NCBI RefSeq assembly: GCF_025144465.1
Contig: NZ_CP083553.1
Span: 2,664,001-2,728,000, forward strand
Reading direction: 5' to 3'
Length of the DNA stretch: 64,000 bases
Source of the DNA: Leisingera sp. S132
Lineage (GTDB): Bacteria; Pseudomonadota; Alphaproteobacteria; Rhodobacterales; Rhodobacteraceae
Of this stretch, positions 25,610-34,981 are shown piece after piece (the first letter of the stretch is position 1; every line of letters starts with the position of its first letter). The translations under genes and the position numbers were made by a program. The notes under the pieces were generated by a model, which worked only from the letters and a program-made list of their open reading frames with translations, did no database searches and was not told the DNA's origin.

Positions 25610-25628
25610 CTGTCACCAACCTGTCGCC
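25610..25628. promoter_or_regulatory. candidate TctD binding site (direct repeat)
   Basis: CTGTCACC (25610-25617) and CTGTCGCC (25621-25628) form a direct repeat with 11-base periodicity, the spacing typical of OmpR/PhoB-family regulators. It lies in the 156-base divergent region between tctC and tctD. Confidence 0.45.
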
Positions 25629-25655
25629 GGTTTCAGCAAAGCGGAGCGCCATTGA

Positions 25656-26327
25656 ATGCGGGTCTTGATGGTCGAGGATGCAGAGGATCTGGCAGAGGGG
25701 GTGACCGCCCATCTGGCCCGCTCGGGTATTGCCTGCGATCTGGCGCCGGACATCGAAAGCGCCCGCGACTGCCGGGCGGTACAGGCCTATGACGCGGTGA
25801 TCCTGGACATCAACCTGCCGGACGGCTCCGGCCTGTCGCTGCTGCGCGAGATGCGCCTGGCGGGCGACCCGGCCCCGGTGCTGATGCTGACTGCGCTGAC
25901 CTCGGTGGATGACCGGGTGGCAGCGCTGGACCAGGGGGCGGATGATTACCTGGGCAAGCCTTTCGACCAGCGTGAACTGGAAGCGCGGCTGCGGGCGCTG
26001 GTGCGGCGCCAGATGGAACGCAAGGATGAGCAGATCGTGCTGGGCTGCCTGGCCTTTTCGCCCAGCGACCGCAGCGCCCGGCTGAACGGCCGCCTGCTGG
26101 AACTGACCCGGCGCGAGGCCGCCCTGCTGGATATGCTGATCCGCCATCAGGACCGCTACCTGTCGAAAACGCGGCTTTATGACTCGCTTTATGGTTTCGA
26201 TGATGCCGATGTGGGCGAGAACGCGATCGAGCTGTATATCGCCCGCCTGCGCAAGAAGATCGCGGGCAGTGATGTCAGCATCAGCACCCAGCGGGGGGTC
26301 GGTTACCGGCTGCATCTGAATGGCTGA
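25656..26327 (+). CDS. tctD: response regulator TctD (OmpR family)
   Basis: 223 residues. The receiver domain has acidic residues EDAED at 7-11, the phosphoacceptor D51 (LDINLPDG) and K101 (GKPFD). The C-terminal winged helix (about 130-220) ends with IYIARLRKKI and TQRGVGYRL. It would activate the divergent tctCBA operon. The tctE start overlaps its stop by 8 bases. Confidence 0.92.
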   Translation: MRVLMVEDAEDLAEGVTAHLARSGIACDLAPDIESARDCRAVQAYDAVILDINLPDGSGLSLLREMRLAGDPAPVLMLTALTSVDDRVAALDQGADDYLGKPFDQRELEARLRALVRRQMERKDEQIVLGCLAFSPSDRSARLNGRLLELTRREAALLDMLIRHQDRYLSKTRLYDSLYGFDDADVGENAIELYIARLRKKIAGSDVSISTQRGVGYRLHLNG

Positions 26328-27711
26328 GCCGCGCCCGCCGCTTACGCTGGCGGCCCGGGTGCTGGGGGCGGTGCTGCTGATCCTGCTTCTGGGCGGCGTG
26401 CTGGTGTCCGGAAGCGCCTGGCTGAACGGCCAGCAGGCGGCGCGCCAGGCCTATGACCGCATCCTGCTGGGGGCGGCCAGAGATATCGCCGAGTCGATCC
26501 GGGTCCAAGAGGGGGTCCCTGCCGCTGACCTGCCGGTCTCGGCTTTCCAGCTGCTGGCACAGGCTCCTGACGACCGCATCTATTATGCGGTGCATGGGCC
26601 CGGGCAGGCGTTCATAACCGGCGTTGATCCCGAAAGTGAAGTTCAGGTGCCGCCCCCCGGATCCGCCGGCCCGGATTACTTTGAGGTCCCCCTCAACGGC
26701 GAGCCCGCGCGTTTCGTCCGGATCACCCGCCGCTTCGCGGAGCGCAGCTTCTCCGGCCCTGTCGAGGTTGTGGTCGGCCAAACCCTGCGGGCGCGCAAGG
26801 CGATGACATCAGATCTGATGCTGGATGCGCTCCTGCCGATGGCAGTCGCAGGTCTGGCGCTGATGGCAATGGCCTGGCTGGTCATCCGCACCGCATTGCG
26901 CCCGCTGGAGGACATCACCGACGACTTGGCGCGCCGCGACCCCTATGACCTGACACCGATTGCCACGGGCCGCCTTCCGCGGGAATTGCAGGTGGTGCTG
27001 GGCGCCATGAACCGGTTCATGGGGCGGCTGGACACCCAGGTCGAGGCGATGCGCAATCTGATCTCCGACACGGCACACCAGCTGCGCACGCCGGTGGCCG
27101 CAATGCGCGTGCAGGCGGAAACCGCTGTGGCCGAACCCGGCGAAGCTGCCCGCCGCCGCGCCCTGGAGCGGCTGCTGGCGCGCACCCGCTCGCTGGGCAG
27201 GCTGCTGGATCAGCTTCTCAGCCGTGCGCTGGTGGTGCATCGCACCGACAGCGCCCCGCGGCGGCCCGTCGACCTGCGCGAGGTGGCATTGGAGATCATG
27301 GAGCGCGATGACCACGCATTGCTGGCCCCCGGCAGCGACCTGCGGCTGGAGATCGGAGAGGACCCGGTGATGGTGCTGGCCGATGCCTTTTCACTTGGCG
27401 AGGCGGCCGGCAATCTGCTGGGCAATGCGCTCAGGCACGGCACCCCGCCGGTCGCCGTAGGCGCGGAGCAGCGCGGCCGCGAGGCCATCCTGTGGGTGCG
27501 CGATGCCGGCCCTGGCCCGGCGCCCGCTGTTACGGAACAGCTCGGCAGCCGATTCAACCGCAGCGCCGGCACCCAGGAAAACAGCACCGGCATTGGCCTG
27601 TCGATCGTGACCTCCGTGGCTGCTGCCTTTGGCGGCCGGGTAGAGATGGCGCGCGGGGACAGCGGCTTCCGCGCGGCCCTGGTCCTGCCCGCTGCGGAGG
27701 AGAAACCATGA
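26320..27711 (+). CDS. tctE: sensor histidine kinase TctE
   Basis: 463 residues. Two membrane segments (residues about 8-28 and 165-190) flank a periplasmic sensor domain. A HAMP-like linker is followed by the phosphoacceptor H253 in DTAHQLRTPVAAM and an ATP-binding domain with NLLGNALRHG and STGIGLSIVTSV. It pairs with the overlapping TctD. The periplasmic sensor domain suggests direct detection of an external carboxylate or of a loaded binding protein. Confidence 0.92.
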   Translation: MAEPRPPLTLAARVLGAVLLILLLGGVLVSGSAWLNGQQAARQAYDRILLGAARDIAESIRVQEGVPAADLPVSAFQLLAQAPDDRIYYAVHGPGQAFITGVDPESEVQVPPPGSAGPDYFEVPLNGEPARFVRITRRFAERSFSGPVEVVVGQTLRARKAMTSDLMLDALLPMAVAGLALMAMAWLVIRTALRPLEDITDDLARRDPYDLTPIATGRLPRELQVVLGAMNRFMGRLDTQVEAMRNLISDTAHQLRTPVAAMRVQAETAVAEPGEAARRRALERLLARTRSLGRLLDQLLSRALVVHRTDSAPRRPVDLREVALEIMERDDHALLAPGSDLRLEIGEDPVMVLADAFSLGEAAGNLLGNALRHGTPPVAVGAEQRGREAILWVRDAGPGPAPAVTEQLGSRFNRSAGTQENSTGIGLSIVTSVAAAFGGRVEMARGDSGFRAALVLPAAEEKP

Positions 27712-28748
27712 TGCGGGCCTGGCAGATGCTGGTGCTCATTGCCGCACTGCTGCCGGTTGCCGCCGCCGCGCAGGAGGCGGCCGTGCGATACGGCAGCGGC
27801 CCGGTGCCCTTCCTGATCCGTTCCACCACAGACAACAGTATCATCCAGCCGGTCATGGAACGCTTTGCGGAATTGAACCCGGATCTGACAATCACCTACG
27901 AGCAATGGGGGTCCAACGCGCTTTTTGCCAGGAGCCGCGCCGATTGCCGGGATGGCAGCCCGCCGGCCGACGCGGTGCTGTCCTCAGCCGTGCAGCAAAT
28001 GGTCTGGCTGGTCAACGCGGCCTGTGCGCAACCGCACCGCTCGCCCGCGGCACTGGCGCTGCCGCCGTCGCGGCGCTGGCGCGATGAGCTGTGGGGGATC
28101 ACCACCGAACCGGCAGTGATCGTTTACAACAAACAGCTGCTTGATGGTGCCGATGTGCCGCGAAGCCGCTTTGCCCTGCTGGATGCGCTGCGCGCCAAAC
28201 CCGGCCTCTACCGCGGCAGGATCGCCACCTACGACATCTCCGCCTCCGGCCTGGGCTACCTGTTCGCCTACAGCGACAGTCTGGAAGCCACTACCTTTGG
28301 CGCGCTGATGGAGGGCTTTGCCCGGGTCGATGCCGTAGCCACCTGCTGTTCCGCCGAGATCATCGCAGGCGTGGCGGAAGGCCGGTTTCTGATCGCCTAC
28401 AACGTCTTGGGGTCCTATGTTGCCAACGCCTCCGCACCGGAGGTCGGCACCATTCTGCCAGAGGATTACACGCTGGTTCTGTCCCGTGCCTTTATGATCC
28501 CCAGGCACGCCGCACAGCGAGACGCATCTGCAGAGCTGCTCGATTTTCTGCTGAGCGCCGAGGCGCAAGAGATGCTCGTCAAAGCCGGTCTCGTCGCCGT
28601 GATCGAGGAGACCGGCTCCGGGCTTTCGGCCAGCACCCGCAGATACATTCCTTTGTCGCCGTCCCTGCTGGTCGCGCTCGATGCCAACCGGCGCGCGCTT
28701 TTGCTCAAGTTCTGGAGCGATACCTTTGGCCAGGGCGCCACACCCTGA
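27708..28748 (+). CDS. ABC-type periplasmic binding protein, probable accessory sensor of TctDE
   Basis: 346 residues. A signal peptide (MLVLIAALLPVAAAAQ) is followed by an AfuA/FbpA-like periplasmic solute-binding domain with IVYNKQLLDGADVPRS and SLLVALDANRRALLLKFW. It overlaps tctE by ATGA. No ABC permease or ATPase genes are nearby, so an import role is unlikely. The arrangement regulator-kinase-binding protein recalls pgtA-pgtB-pgtC, where PgtC is a periplasmic signalling protein. That parallel is an inference from order and family. Confidence 0.8.
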   Translation: MMRAWQMLVLIAALLPVAAAAQEAAVRYGSGPVPFLIRSTTDNSIIQPVMERFAELNPDLTITYEQWGSNALFARSRADCRDGSPPADAVLSSAVQQMVWLVNAACAQPHRSPAALALPPSRRWRDELWGITTEPAVIVYNKQLLDGADVPRSRFALLDALRAKPGLYRGRIATYDISASGLGYLFAYSDSLEATTFGALMEGFARVDAVATCCSAEIIAGVAEGRFLIAYNVLGSYVANASAPEVGTILPEDYTLVLSRAFMIPRHAAQRDASAELLDFLLSAEAQEMLVKAGLVAVIEETGSGLSASTRRYIPLSPSLLVALDANRRALLLKFWSDTFGQGATP

Positions 28749-28942
28749 GCAGCCTCAGGCCTTTTCACTCGCCGGAGGTCAGGCTGAGCGCTTGAACTCC
28801 AAGCCACTGGCGCCTTGATGCTGAAGATTTTCAACGGCCAGTGACTGACAGGACGCTGCCGCTGCGGCATTCGCGCGATTGCCTTCCGCGCGCAGCCATG
28901 CTGAGGTGCGCGCAACAGAAGACCTCTCAGGGAGACATACAG
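28749..28942 (+). promoter_or_regulatory. structured leader of metY
   Basis: The 194 bases before metY hold CACTGGC/GCCAGTG (28805-28811 with 28837-28843). Nearer the gene, CGCGCG at 28872-28877 can pair with 28887-28892, while 28888-28894 can instead pair with 28907-28913, making two mutually exclusive hairpins just before the ribosome site at 28929. No known SAM-riboswitch consensus was recognised. Confidence 0.4.
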
Positions 28943-30235
28943 ATGACCGACGCCCCGTCCTATGGGTTTGACACCTTGCAAATTCACGCCGGCGCCAAGC
29001 CGGACCCGGCCACCGGCGCACGGCAGACACCGATCTATCAGTCCACCGCGTATGTCTTCCGCGATGCCGAACACGCGGCCGCATTGTTCAACCTTCAGGA
29101 AGTCGGCTTCATCTATTCGCGGCTGACCAACCCCACAGTGGCAGTGCTGCAGGAGCGCCTTGCGACGCTGGAGGGCGGTGTCGGCGCGGTCTGCTGCTCC
29201 TCCGGCCACGCGGCGCAGATCATGGCGCTGTTCCCGCTGATGGGCCCGGGCTGCAACGTGGTGGCCTCGACCCGTCTTTACGGCGGCACCGTCACCCAGT
29301 TCAGCCAGACCATCAAGCGCTTCGGCTGGTCGGCGAAATTCGTCGATACCGATGATCTGGACGCGGTGAAGGCCGCGATCGACGAGAACACCCGCGCGGT
29401 GTTCTGCGAATCCGTGGCCAACCCCGGCGGCTATGTGACCGATATCCGGTCGCTTGCTGACATCACCGATGGCGCGGGCATTCCCCTGATCGTCGACAAC
29501 ACGTCTGCCACGCCGTACCTGTGCAACCCGATTTCCCAAGGCGCGACGCTGGTGGTGCATTCGACAACCAAGTACCTGACTGGCAATGGCACCGTCACCG
29601 GCGGCTGTGTTATCGACAGCGGCCAGTTCGACTGGTCCGCAAATGACAAGTTCCCGTCGCTGTCAGAGCCGGAAACCGCCTATCACGGCCTCAAGTTCCA
29701 CGAAACCTTCGGCCCGCTGGCCTATACCTTCCACGGCATCGCAATCGGCCTGCGGGATCTGGGAATGACGATGAACCCGCAGGCGGCGCATTACACGCTG
29801 ATGGGGGTCGAAACGCTGTCCCTCAGGATGCAGCGGCACTGCGAGAACGCCCGCAAGGTGGCCGAATGGCTGGAGAATGACTCCCGCGTCGACTATGTGA
29901 CCTATGCCGGGCTGCCGTCCTCCCCCTATTACGAGCGCGCCCAGGCCTGCTATCCCAAGGGCACCGGCGGGTTGTTCACCTTTGCTGTCAAGGGCGGCTA
30001 TGAGGCCTGCGTCAAGCTGGTGGATTCACTGGAGATTTTCAGCCATGTGGCCAACCTCGGCGATACCCGCTCGCTGATCATCCACTCGGCTTCGACCACG
30101 CACCGGCAGCTGACCCCGGAACAGCAGGAAGCAGCAGGTGCCGGTCCGAATGTGGTCCGGGTCTCCATCGGCATCGAAGATGCGGACGATCTTATCCGCG
30201 ACCTGGATCAGGCACTGGCCAAATCCTGCGGCTGA
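28943..30235 (+). CDS. metY: O-acetylhomoserine sulfhydrylase (PLP-dependent) MetY
   Basis: 430 residues. This Cys/Met-metabolism PLP enzyme makes homocysteine from O-acetylhomoserine and sulfide. Motifs include IHAGAKPDPATGARQTPIYQ at the N-terminus, YSRLTNPT, and the PLP lysine in VVHSTTKYLTGNG. The long form (over 420 residues) with CNPISQGATLVVHS favours MetY over MetB/MetZ. The ATG at 28943 has a GGGAG ribosome site. A strong terminator follows. Confidence 0.92.
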   Translation: MTDAPSYGFDTLQIHAGAKPDPATGARQTPIYQSTAYVFRDAEHAAALFNLQEVGFIYSRLTNPTVAVLQERLATLEGGVGAVCCSSGHAAQIMALFPLMGPGCNVVASTRLYGGTVTQFSQTIKRFGWSAKFVDTDDLDAVKAAIDENTRAVFCESVANPGGYVTDIRSLADITDGAGIPLIVDNTSATPYLCNPISQGATLVVHSTTKYLTGNGTVTGGCVIDSGQFDWSANDKFPSLSEPETAYHGLKFHETFGPLAYTFHGIAIGLRDLGMTMNPQAAHYTLMGVETLSLRMQRHCENARKVAEWLENDSRVDYVTYAGLPSSPYYERAQACYPKGTGGLFTFAVKGGYEACVKLVDSLEIFSHVANLGDTRSLIIHSASTTHRQLTPEQQEAAGAGPNVVRVSIGIEDADDLIRDLDQALAKSCG

Positions 30236-30255
30236 GGCCTGCCCCACCTTAAAGG

Positions 30256-30290
30256 AAAGGCCGGGCTCCCTGCCCGGCCTTTCTTCGTTT
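30256..30290 (+). terminator. rho-independent terminator after metY
   Basis: AAAGGCCGGGC (30256-30266) pairs with GCCCGGCCTTT (30272-30282), followed by CTTCGTTT. It separates metY from the convergent SIMPL gene. Confidence 0.85.
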
Positions 30291-30294
30291 GATG

Positions 30295-31014
30295 TTACTC
30301 GCTGCCCGGCACGGTCATGTCGAACACAACCGAGACATTGTGGGTAAAGCTCAGTTCCCCGGCCTCAATCGGCATCGCGTCGCTGCGGGCCATTTCCATG
30401 GCCATCATCGGACGGCCGCCGCCGCCGCCATGCTCTGTGATCGAGCGCACCGGCCCCAGCTCCATGCCCGCGGCATCCGCCAGCTGCTGGGCTTTGCGGA
30501 TGGCATCCTTGACCGCCTCGCCGCGGATCTGGTCAATCACTGCGGCGGGATCAGACACGCCGAAACTCAATCCCTGGAACCGGTTCGCCCCTGCAGCCAG
30601 AACCTTGTCCAGAACCGGACCCAGACCGTCCAGATCCCGGACCCGCACCATCAGCGTGTTAGAGGCCTCGAAACCGGTAATCTCGCGCCGGCCGCCGCTG
30701 TCATAGGAACGGTCCTGCGACCAGACAGGGCGCATGGATATCTGCTGCGTCTGCATGTCCTCGGCGGCGATGCCGCCCTCCTTGAGCCGGGTGATCACCG
30801 CCCCCATGGCTTGCGACACTGCGGCCATGGCGGCAGCGGCTTCCTCGGCTTCCTCCGTCACACCCAGGGTGATCGTTGCCAGTTCAGGCGGCACCTGCAG
30901 GGTGCTTTCACCATTTACGGTAATCTGGCGCGGCGGCACGGTTTCGCTTGCGGCCAGGGCGCTTGCGCTCATCGACAGCATCAGCGCCGCTGCCAGAAGT
31001 TTCTTTGCCTTCAT
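30295..31014 (-). CDS. SIMPL (DUF541) domain periplasmic protein
   Basis: 239 residues. A signal peptide (MKAKKLLAAALMLSMSASALA) is followed by a single SIMPL/DUF541 domain: ITVNGESTLQVPPELATITLG at the start and VSVVFDMT near the end. Family members are periplasmic or outer-membrane-associated and linked to oxidative stress, but the biochemical role is not known. The ATG at 31014 has an AAAAGGAGC ribosome site. It is convergent with metY and divergent from the next large gene. Confidence 0.85.
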   Translation of the reverse strand: MKAKKLLAAALMLSMSASALAASETVPPRQITVNGESTLQVPPELATITLGVTEEAEEAAAAMAAVSQAMGAVITRLKEGGIAAEDMQTQQISMRPVWSQDRSYDSGGRREITGFEASNTLMVRVRDLDGLGPVLDKVLAAGANRFQGLSFGVSDPAAVIDQIRGEAVKDAIRKAQQLADAAGMELGPVRSITEHGGGGGRPMMAMEMARSDAMPIEAGELSFTHNVSVVFDMTVPGSE

Positions 31015-31192
31015 GCTGAAAAAGCTCCTTTTCCGAATGCCCCTTAGATGGGGACGGCAAACCGCCGCCCGCAAGAGCCTGGAGATGTCTTTTCCTTTAA
31101 CTCGGCAGGTTCCTGCTTTAAGGTCCGCAGCAAAACACCGGGCGTGCTATGCGCCCCCGGGCAGTATGGATTTGGATGGTTTGACCCAAAGC

Positions 31193-33682
31193 ATGAAACC
31201 GGCCTTTGCTCTTTCGCTTTCCGCCGACGGGATCGCATTGATCTACCGCGCAGAGGACGGCTGGAGGAGCGTCGCCAGCACTCCATTTGACACTGACGAC
31301 CTTCCCGCCGCATTGGCCGCAATCCGGTCTGATGCGCTGCGGCTGGCGCCGGAAGGGATTTACAGCAAGCTGATCCTGCCCAATGATCAGATCCGGTATC
31401 TGAGCATTGAAACCGGCGGCTTGCCCGCCGCGGAACGGATCGCGGCGGCACGGCAGGCGCTGGCAGGCGCCACACCGTATCCGGTGGACGAACTCGCCTT
31501 TGATATTTGCGCTGACGGCAGTGTAACCCATGTGGCCGCAGTGGCGCTGGAAACCCTGGATGAGGCCGAGACATTTGCGGTTGAACATGGCTTCGGGCCT
31601 GTCAGTTTCGTGGCGGTGCCAGAAGACGGCGGTTTCCAGGGGGAGCCGTTCTTTGGCACCACCCGGGCGATCCGGGGCACCGAGGTCGAACCAGATAATA
31701 CGGCGGTCAAGGCAATTGGCGCTGTTCAGCTGCCCGATCCTGCGCCAGCCAGTGACGTCGAAGACCAGGCTGCTGCACCTGAGGCCGAAGAAACCCTCAT
31801 CCCAGCCCCCCCTTCCGAGGAAGCGGCAGCACCAGAAGAAACATCTGGCGCTGACGAGAAACCGGACACCCCGAAGACGCCCCCCAGGCAGGAAGGGCCG
31901 GAAACACCCGGGGACGCTGCATCCGTGCAGCCTGTCCCCGCTGCAATGCCAGCAGGCGTGCCGCCTGCGCCGCCAGGCGTTTCCCTAGACGGAAGCGCTC
32001 CTGCCCCGGCGGCCGCAAAGCCGGATACGCCAGAAAATACCGGCCTCCAGGCGCAGCCGGACGTGCAAGGGAGCGAGGAGAAGTCTCCTGCCGGGCCGCT
32101 GCCTGCGGCAAAACCAGGGCCTTTGGTCCTGACTGACAGAAGTCCAAGCGCTGCAAAACCTGGAACGGTGAAAGCGCTGGGACCGGCAAATGCCGTTCCC
32201 GCAGAGGAAAAGGCCGGACCGGCACGAACGATTCCGCCAGCTCCAGCCGCCTTGCGTGCCCCGTCCCCCGCCGCACCGGCCCCGCGGCCCCAATCTGCGC
32301 CGGATCGCAAGGCTGCAACTGGCGGCAAACGGCGCTCGTTCGGCCTTGCTCTGACAGCCGCGCTGCTCGCGGCGGCAATTGCCGCCTGGGCGCTGTTGCG
32401 CGAGGACGGTTTTCTTGCCGCGCTGATGGAAACCGGCAGCGACCTTTCACCTGCCCCAGCAATCATCAGCAGCGAAACCGCTTCCCCCCAGCGTTCAGGC
32501 GCAACCGGAACTGCAGAGGAAATCGCACCGCAAGTCAGCGTGCTGGCCGATCAGCCGGACCCTGGGTTCGCCGATGCCGGCCTCCCCGAGGCCAGCGATA
32601 CGGATGCGGGCCCCACAGCCGAAGATGAAGCCGCTGCTGATGGCGTCGAACCGCCGGAAGAAGGAACCGGCACTGCTTTCCTGGAACCGGAAACCCTGCA
32701 GCCTGGTGCCGCGGACACACCTGTGCCCCCCGAACTGGATGAGCTGGCCCTGGCCGCGCGCTACGCGGCGACCGGTGTCTGGCCTGTGGCGCCGCAGCTT
32801 GACGGCATCCCGGCAGCTGCCGGGCTGGATGAGCTTTACACCGCGTCCGTGGACCGCACCGAATTTGCCGCTGACGCCGTGGCCCTGCCAGACCCCCGGT
32901 CCTATGATCAGGATGACGTGCCGGCGGCAGTTGCATCCCCTGCTGCGGCAGGGTCGGCCTTTGATCTGGACGCACGCGGCCTGGTCAAGGCAACACCGGA
33001 AGGGGCGCTCAATCCTGATGGCATCACGGTTTACCTGGGCCGCCCTGGCAAAGTGCCGCCGCCTGCACCGGACCGCAGCGACCCGGCTGCCGAAGCGCTG
33101 GCAGAAGAAGTCGCCCGAAATCAGGTGCTGTCACGCAAACGGCCCAAGGCGCGCCCGTCTGATCTGGCGGAACAGGTGGAACGGGCCCAGAATGGCGGCC
33201 TCAGCCGCGCCGAACTGGCCAGCCTGCGCCCCCGCCACCGTCCTGCAAGCCTGAAACCGGCAGAAGAGGACGACCTGCCGGTCACCGCGCAGGCCATCGC
33301 GTCCTCCGTCGTGCCGCGCGGCCGCCCTGCCAATTTTGCCAATCTGGTCGACCGCGCCCGCCGCAATTCACAAAACCAGGTGCAGGTTGCTGCCGCTGTT
33401 CCCGCCGCCGCAGCCGCAACGCCGCCGCGCATTCCGACCAGCGCCTCTGTCGCCCGGCGCGCCACCGTCAATAATGCAATCAACCTGCGCAAGCTGAACC
33501 TGATCGGCGTCTATGGCACAGCAGCCAACCGCCGCGCCCTGGTGCGCCTGCCCTCAGGCCGCTACAAGAAGGTGCAGGTTGGCGACCGCATCGACGGCGG
33601 CCGGGTGATCGCCATTGGCGAAAGCCAGCTCCAGTATCAGAAAGGCGGCCGCAACCGCACCCTGACAATGCCCAAGAGCTAA
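31193..33682 (+). CDS. large membrane protein with GspL/PilM-like N-terminus and PilP/GspC-like C-terminus
   Basis: 829 residues from ATG 31193 (MKPAFALSLS); an in-frame ATG at 31166 is possible and neither has a clear ribosome site. Residues 1-150 look like an actin-like cytoplasmic domain (KLILPNDQIRYLSIET). Residues about 160-375 are a Pro/Ala-rich linker. One membrane helix lies at about 384-404. A long acidic and then basic low-complexity region leads to a final domain (about 763-829) with NLIGVYGTAANRRALVRL, KVQVGDRIDGGRVIAIGES and NRTLTMP, resembling PilP/GspC. Its role is unknown; a cell-envelope scaffold is an inference. Confidence 0.6.
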   Translation: MKPAFALSLSADGIALIYRAEDGWRSVASTPFDTDDLPAALAAIRSDALRLAPEGIYSKLILPNDQIRYLSIETGGLPAAERIAAARQALAGATPYPVDELAFDICADGSVTHVAAVALETLDEAETFAVEHGFGPVSFVAVPEDGGFQGEPFFGTTRAIRGTEVEPDNTAVKAIGAVQLPDPAPASDVEDQAAAPEAEETLIPAPPSEEAAAPEETSGADEKPDTPKTPPRQEGPETPGDAASVQPVPAAMPAGVPPAPPGVSLDGSAPAPAAAKPDTPENTGLQAQPDVQGSEEKSPAGPLPAAKPGPLVLTDRSPSAAKPGTVKALGPANAVPAEEKAGPARTIPPAPAALRAPSPAAPAPRPQSAPDRKAATGGKRRSFGLALTAALLAAAIAAWALLREDGFLAALMETGSDLSPAPAIISSETASPQRSGATGTAEEIAPQVSVLADQPDPGFADAGLPEASDTDAGPTAEDEAAADGVEPPEEGTGTAFLEPETLQPGAADTPVPPELDELALAARYAATGVWPVAPQLDGIPAAAGLDELYTASVDRTEFAADAVALPDPRSYDQDDVPAAVASPAAAGSAFDLDARGLVKATPEGALNPDGITVYLGRPGKVPPPAPDRSDPAAEALAEEVARNQVLSRKRPKARPSDLAEQVERAQNGGLSRAELASLRPRHRPASLKPAEEDDLPVTAQAIASSVVPRGRPANFANLVDRARRNSQNQVQVAAAVPAAAAATPPRIPTSASVARRATVNNAINLRKLNLIGVYGTAANRRALVRLPSGRYKKVQVGDRIDGGRVIAIGESQLQYQKGGRNRTLTMPKS

Positions 33683-33796
33683 ACGCAGAGAAATCAGTTT
33701 CGGACGTGAAGGCAGCCGCTGCGCCGTGCTGCGCGGCAAGCGCCGGCACTATTGCCCGCTTGCAATCGCCATTACGGGCAAATCCCAGTTGCACAA

Positions 33797-33823
33797 AGCC
33801 GGGCCTGCAGGACAGACCCGGCT
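33797..33823. terminator. hairpin between the large gene and hppD
   Basis: AGCCGGG (33797-33803) pairs with CCCGGCT (33817-33823), followed by CATTCGTTCC. It lies between convergent genes and is probably the terminator for one or both. Confidence 0.5.
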
Positions 33824-33844
33824 CATTCGTTCCTCAGCCCGCGC

Positions 33845-34945
33845 TTATTCCGCAGCCTGGATTTCGCCGCTTTCGATCTGCTCACGCTCGATCGATTCAA
33901 ACAACGCCTTGAAGTTACCCTCTCCGAAGCCGTCATCGCCCTTGCGCTGGATGAACTCAAAGAAGATCGGCCCGATCACGGTTTTCGAGAAGATCTGCAG
34001 CAGGATGCGGGTCTCGCCGCCGTCCACCACGCCTTCACCGTCGATCAGGATGCCGTGTTTTTTCATCCGGTCCAGAGGCTCGTCATGGCCGTGCACCCGT
34101 TCCTTGGACAACTCATAATAAGTGTCATTCGGACCGGGCATGAACTTCAGGCCCTTTTCGGCAATCGCATCGGTGCTGGCATAGATATCCTCGGTGCCAA
34201 CCGCGATATGCTGGATGCCCTCGCCGTTATATTTTTTCAGGTAGGACACGATCTGGCCGGTCTCACCGCGGTCTTCGTTGATCGGGATCCGGATCCGGCC
34301 GCAGGGTGAGGTCAGCGCACGGCTGAACAGACCGGTGTACTTGCCCTGGATATCAAAGAAACGAATCTCCTTGAAGTTGAACAACTCCACGTAGAACTTG
34401 AACCACTTGTCCATGTTGCCCTTGTAGACATTGTGGGTCAGGTGATCGAGGTAATAGAAGCCGTCGCCGCGCGGCTTGGATTGCTTCAGCCACTCAAACT
34501 CCTCGTTGTAGGGCGAGGTGTCATAATACTGGTCGATGAAGTAGATCAGAGAACCGCCAATACCCTTGATAGCCGGCACGTTCATGACCTTTCCCGGGCC
34601 TTCATAAGCTTCCGCGCCTTTGGACACGGCATGCTCAAAGGCCTTCTGCGCGTCAGCAACCCGCCATCCCATCGCAGGGGCGCAGGGGCCGTGTTCGTCC
34701 ACGAATTTAGCGGCAAAGCTTTCCGGGTCAGCATTCAGGATGTAAGTGACATCCCCCTGCTGCCACAGTTCCACCAGCGGCTGACCCTTGCGATGGCCAA
34801 CCAGTTCGTAGCCCATGCGGGCAAACAATGCCCGAAGTTCAGCCGGCTCCGGGCTGGCAAACTCAACAAATTCAAAGCCATCCGTGCCGGCAGGGTTTTC
34901 CGGCGTGATCTCGGATTTGGGGGCGTTGTGCGGAAAAGGACCCAT
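33845..34945 (-). CDS. hppD: 4-hydroxyphenylpyruvate dioxygenase HppD
   Basis: 366 residues. It converts 4-hydroxyphenylpyruvate to homogentisate in tyrosine breakdown. The iron ligands are visible: H168 in LDHLTHNV, H246 in GIQHIAVG and E330 in FFEFIQRKG. The two-domain vicinal-oxygen-chelate layout and length are normal for bacterial enzymes. No homogentisate dioxygenase is adjacent. An Lrp-type regulator is divergent, with a palindrome in the gap. Confidence 0.95.
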   Translation of the reverse strand: MGPFPHNAPKSEITPENPAGTDGFEFVEFASPEPAELRALFARMGYELVGHRKGQPLVELWQQGDVTYILNADPESFAAKFVDEHGPCAPAMGWRVADAQKAFEHAVSKGAEAYEGPGKVMNVPAIKGIGGSLIYFIDQYYDTSPYNEEFEWLKQSKPRGDGFYYLDHLTHNVYKGNMDKWFKFYVELFNFKEIRFFDIQGKYTGLFSRALTSPCGRIRIPINEDRGETGQIVSYLKKYNGEGIQHIAVGTEDIYASTDAIAEKGLKFMPGPNDTYYELSKERVHGHDEPLDRMKKHGILIDGEGVVDGGETRILLQIFSKTVIGPIFFEFIQRKGDDGFGEGNFKALFESIEREQIESGEIQAAE

Positions 34946-34981
34946 AGCGCGTCTCCTTCATGTCATTCAGGACAATGTGAT

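Noticed and set aside
28749-28942. SAM-II riboswitch upstream of metY
   Set aside because: The remembered core elements (GATTTA-like, GTTAAA, GCTAAA) are not present.
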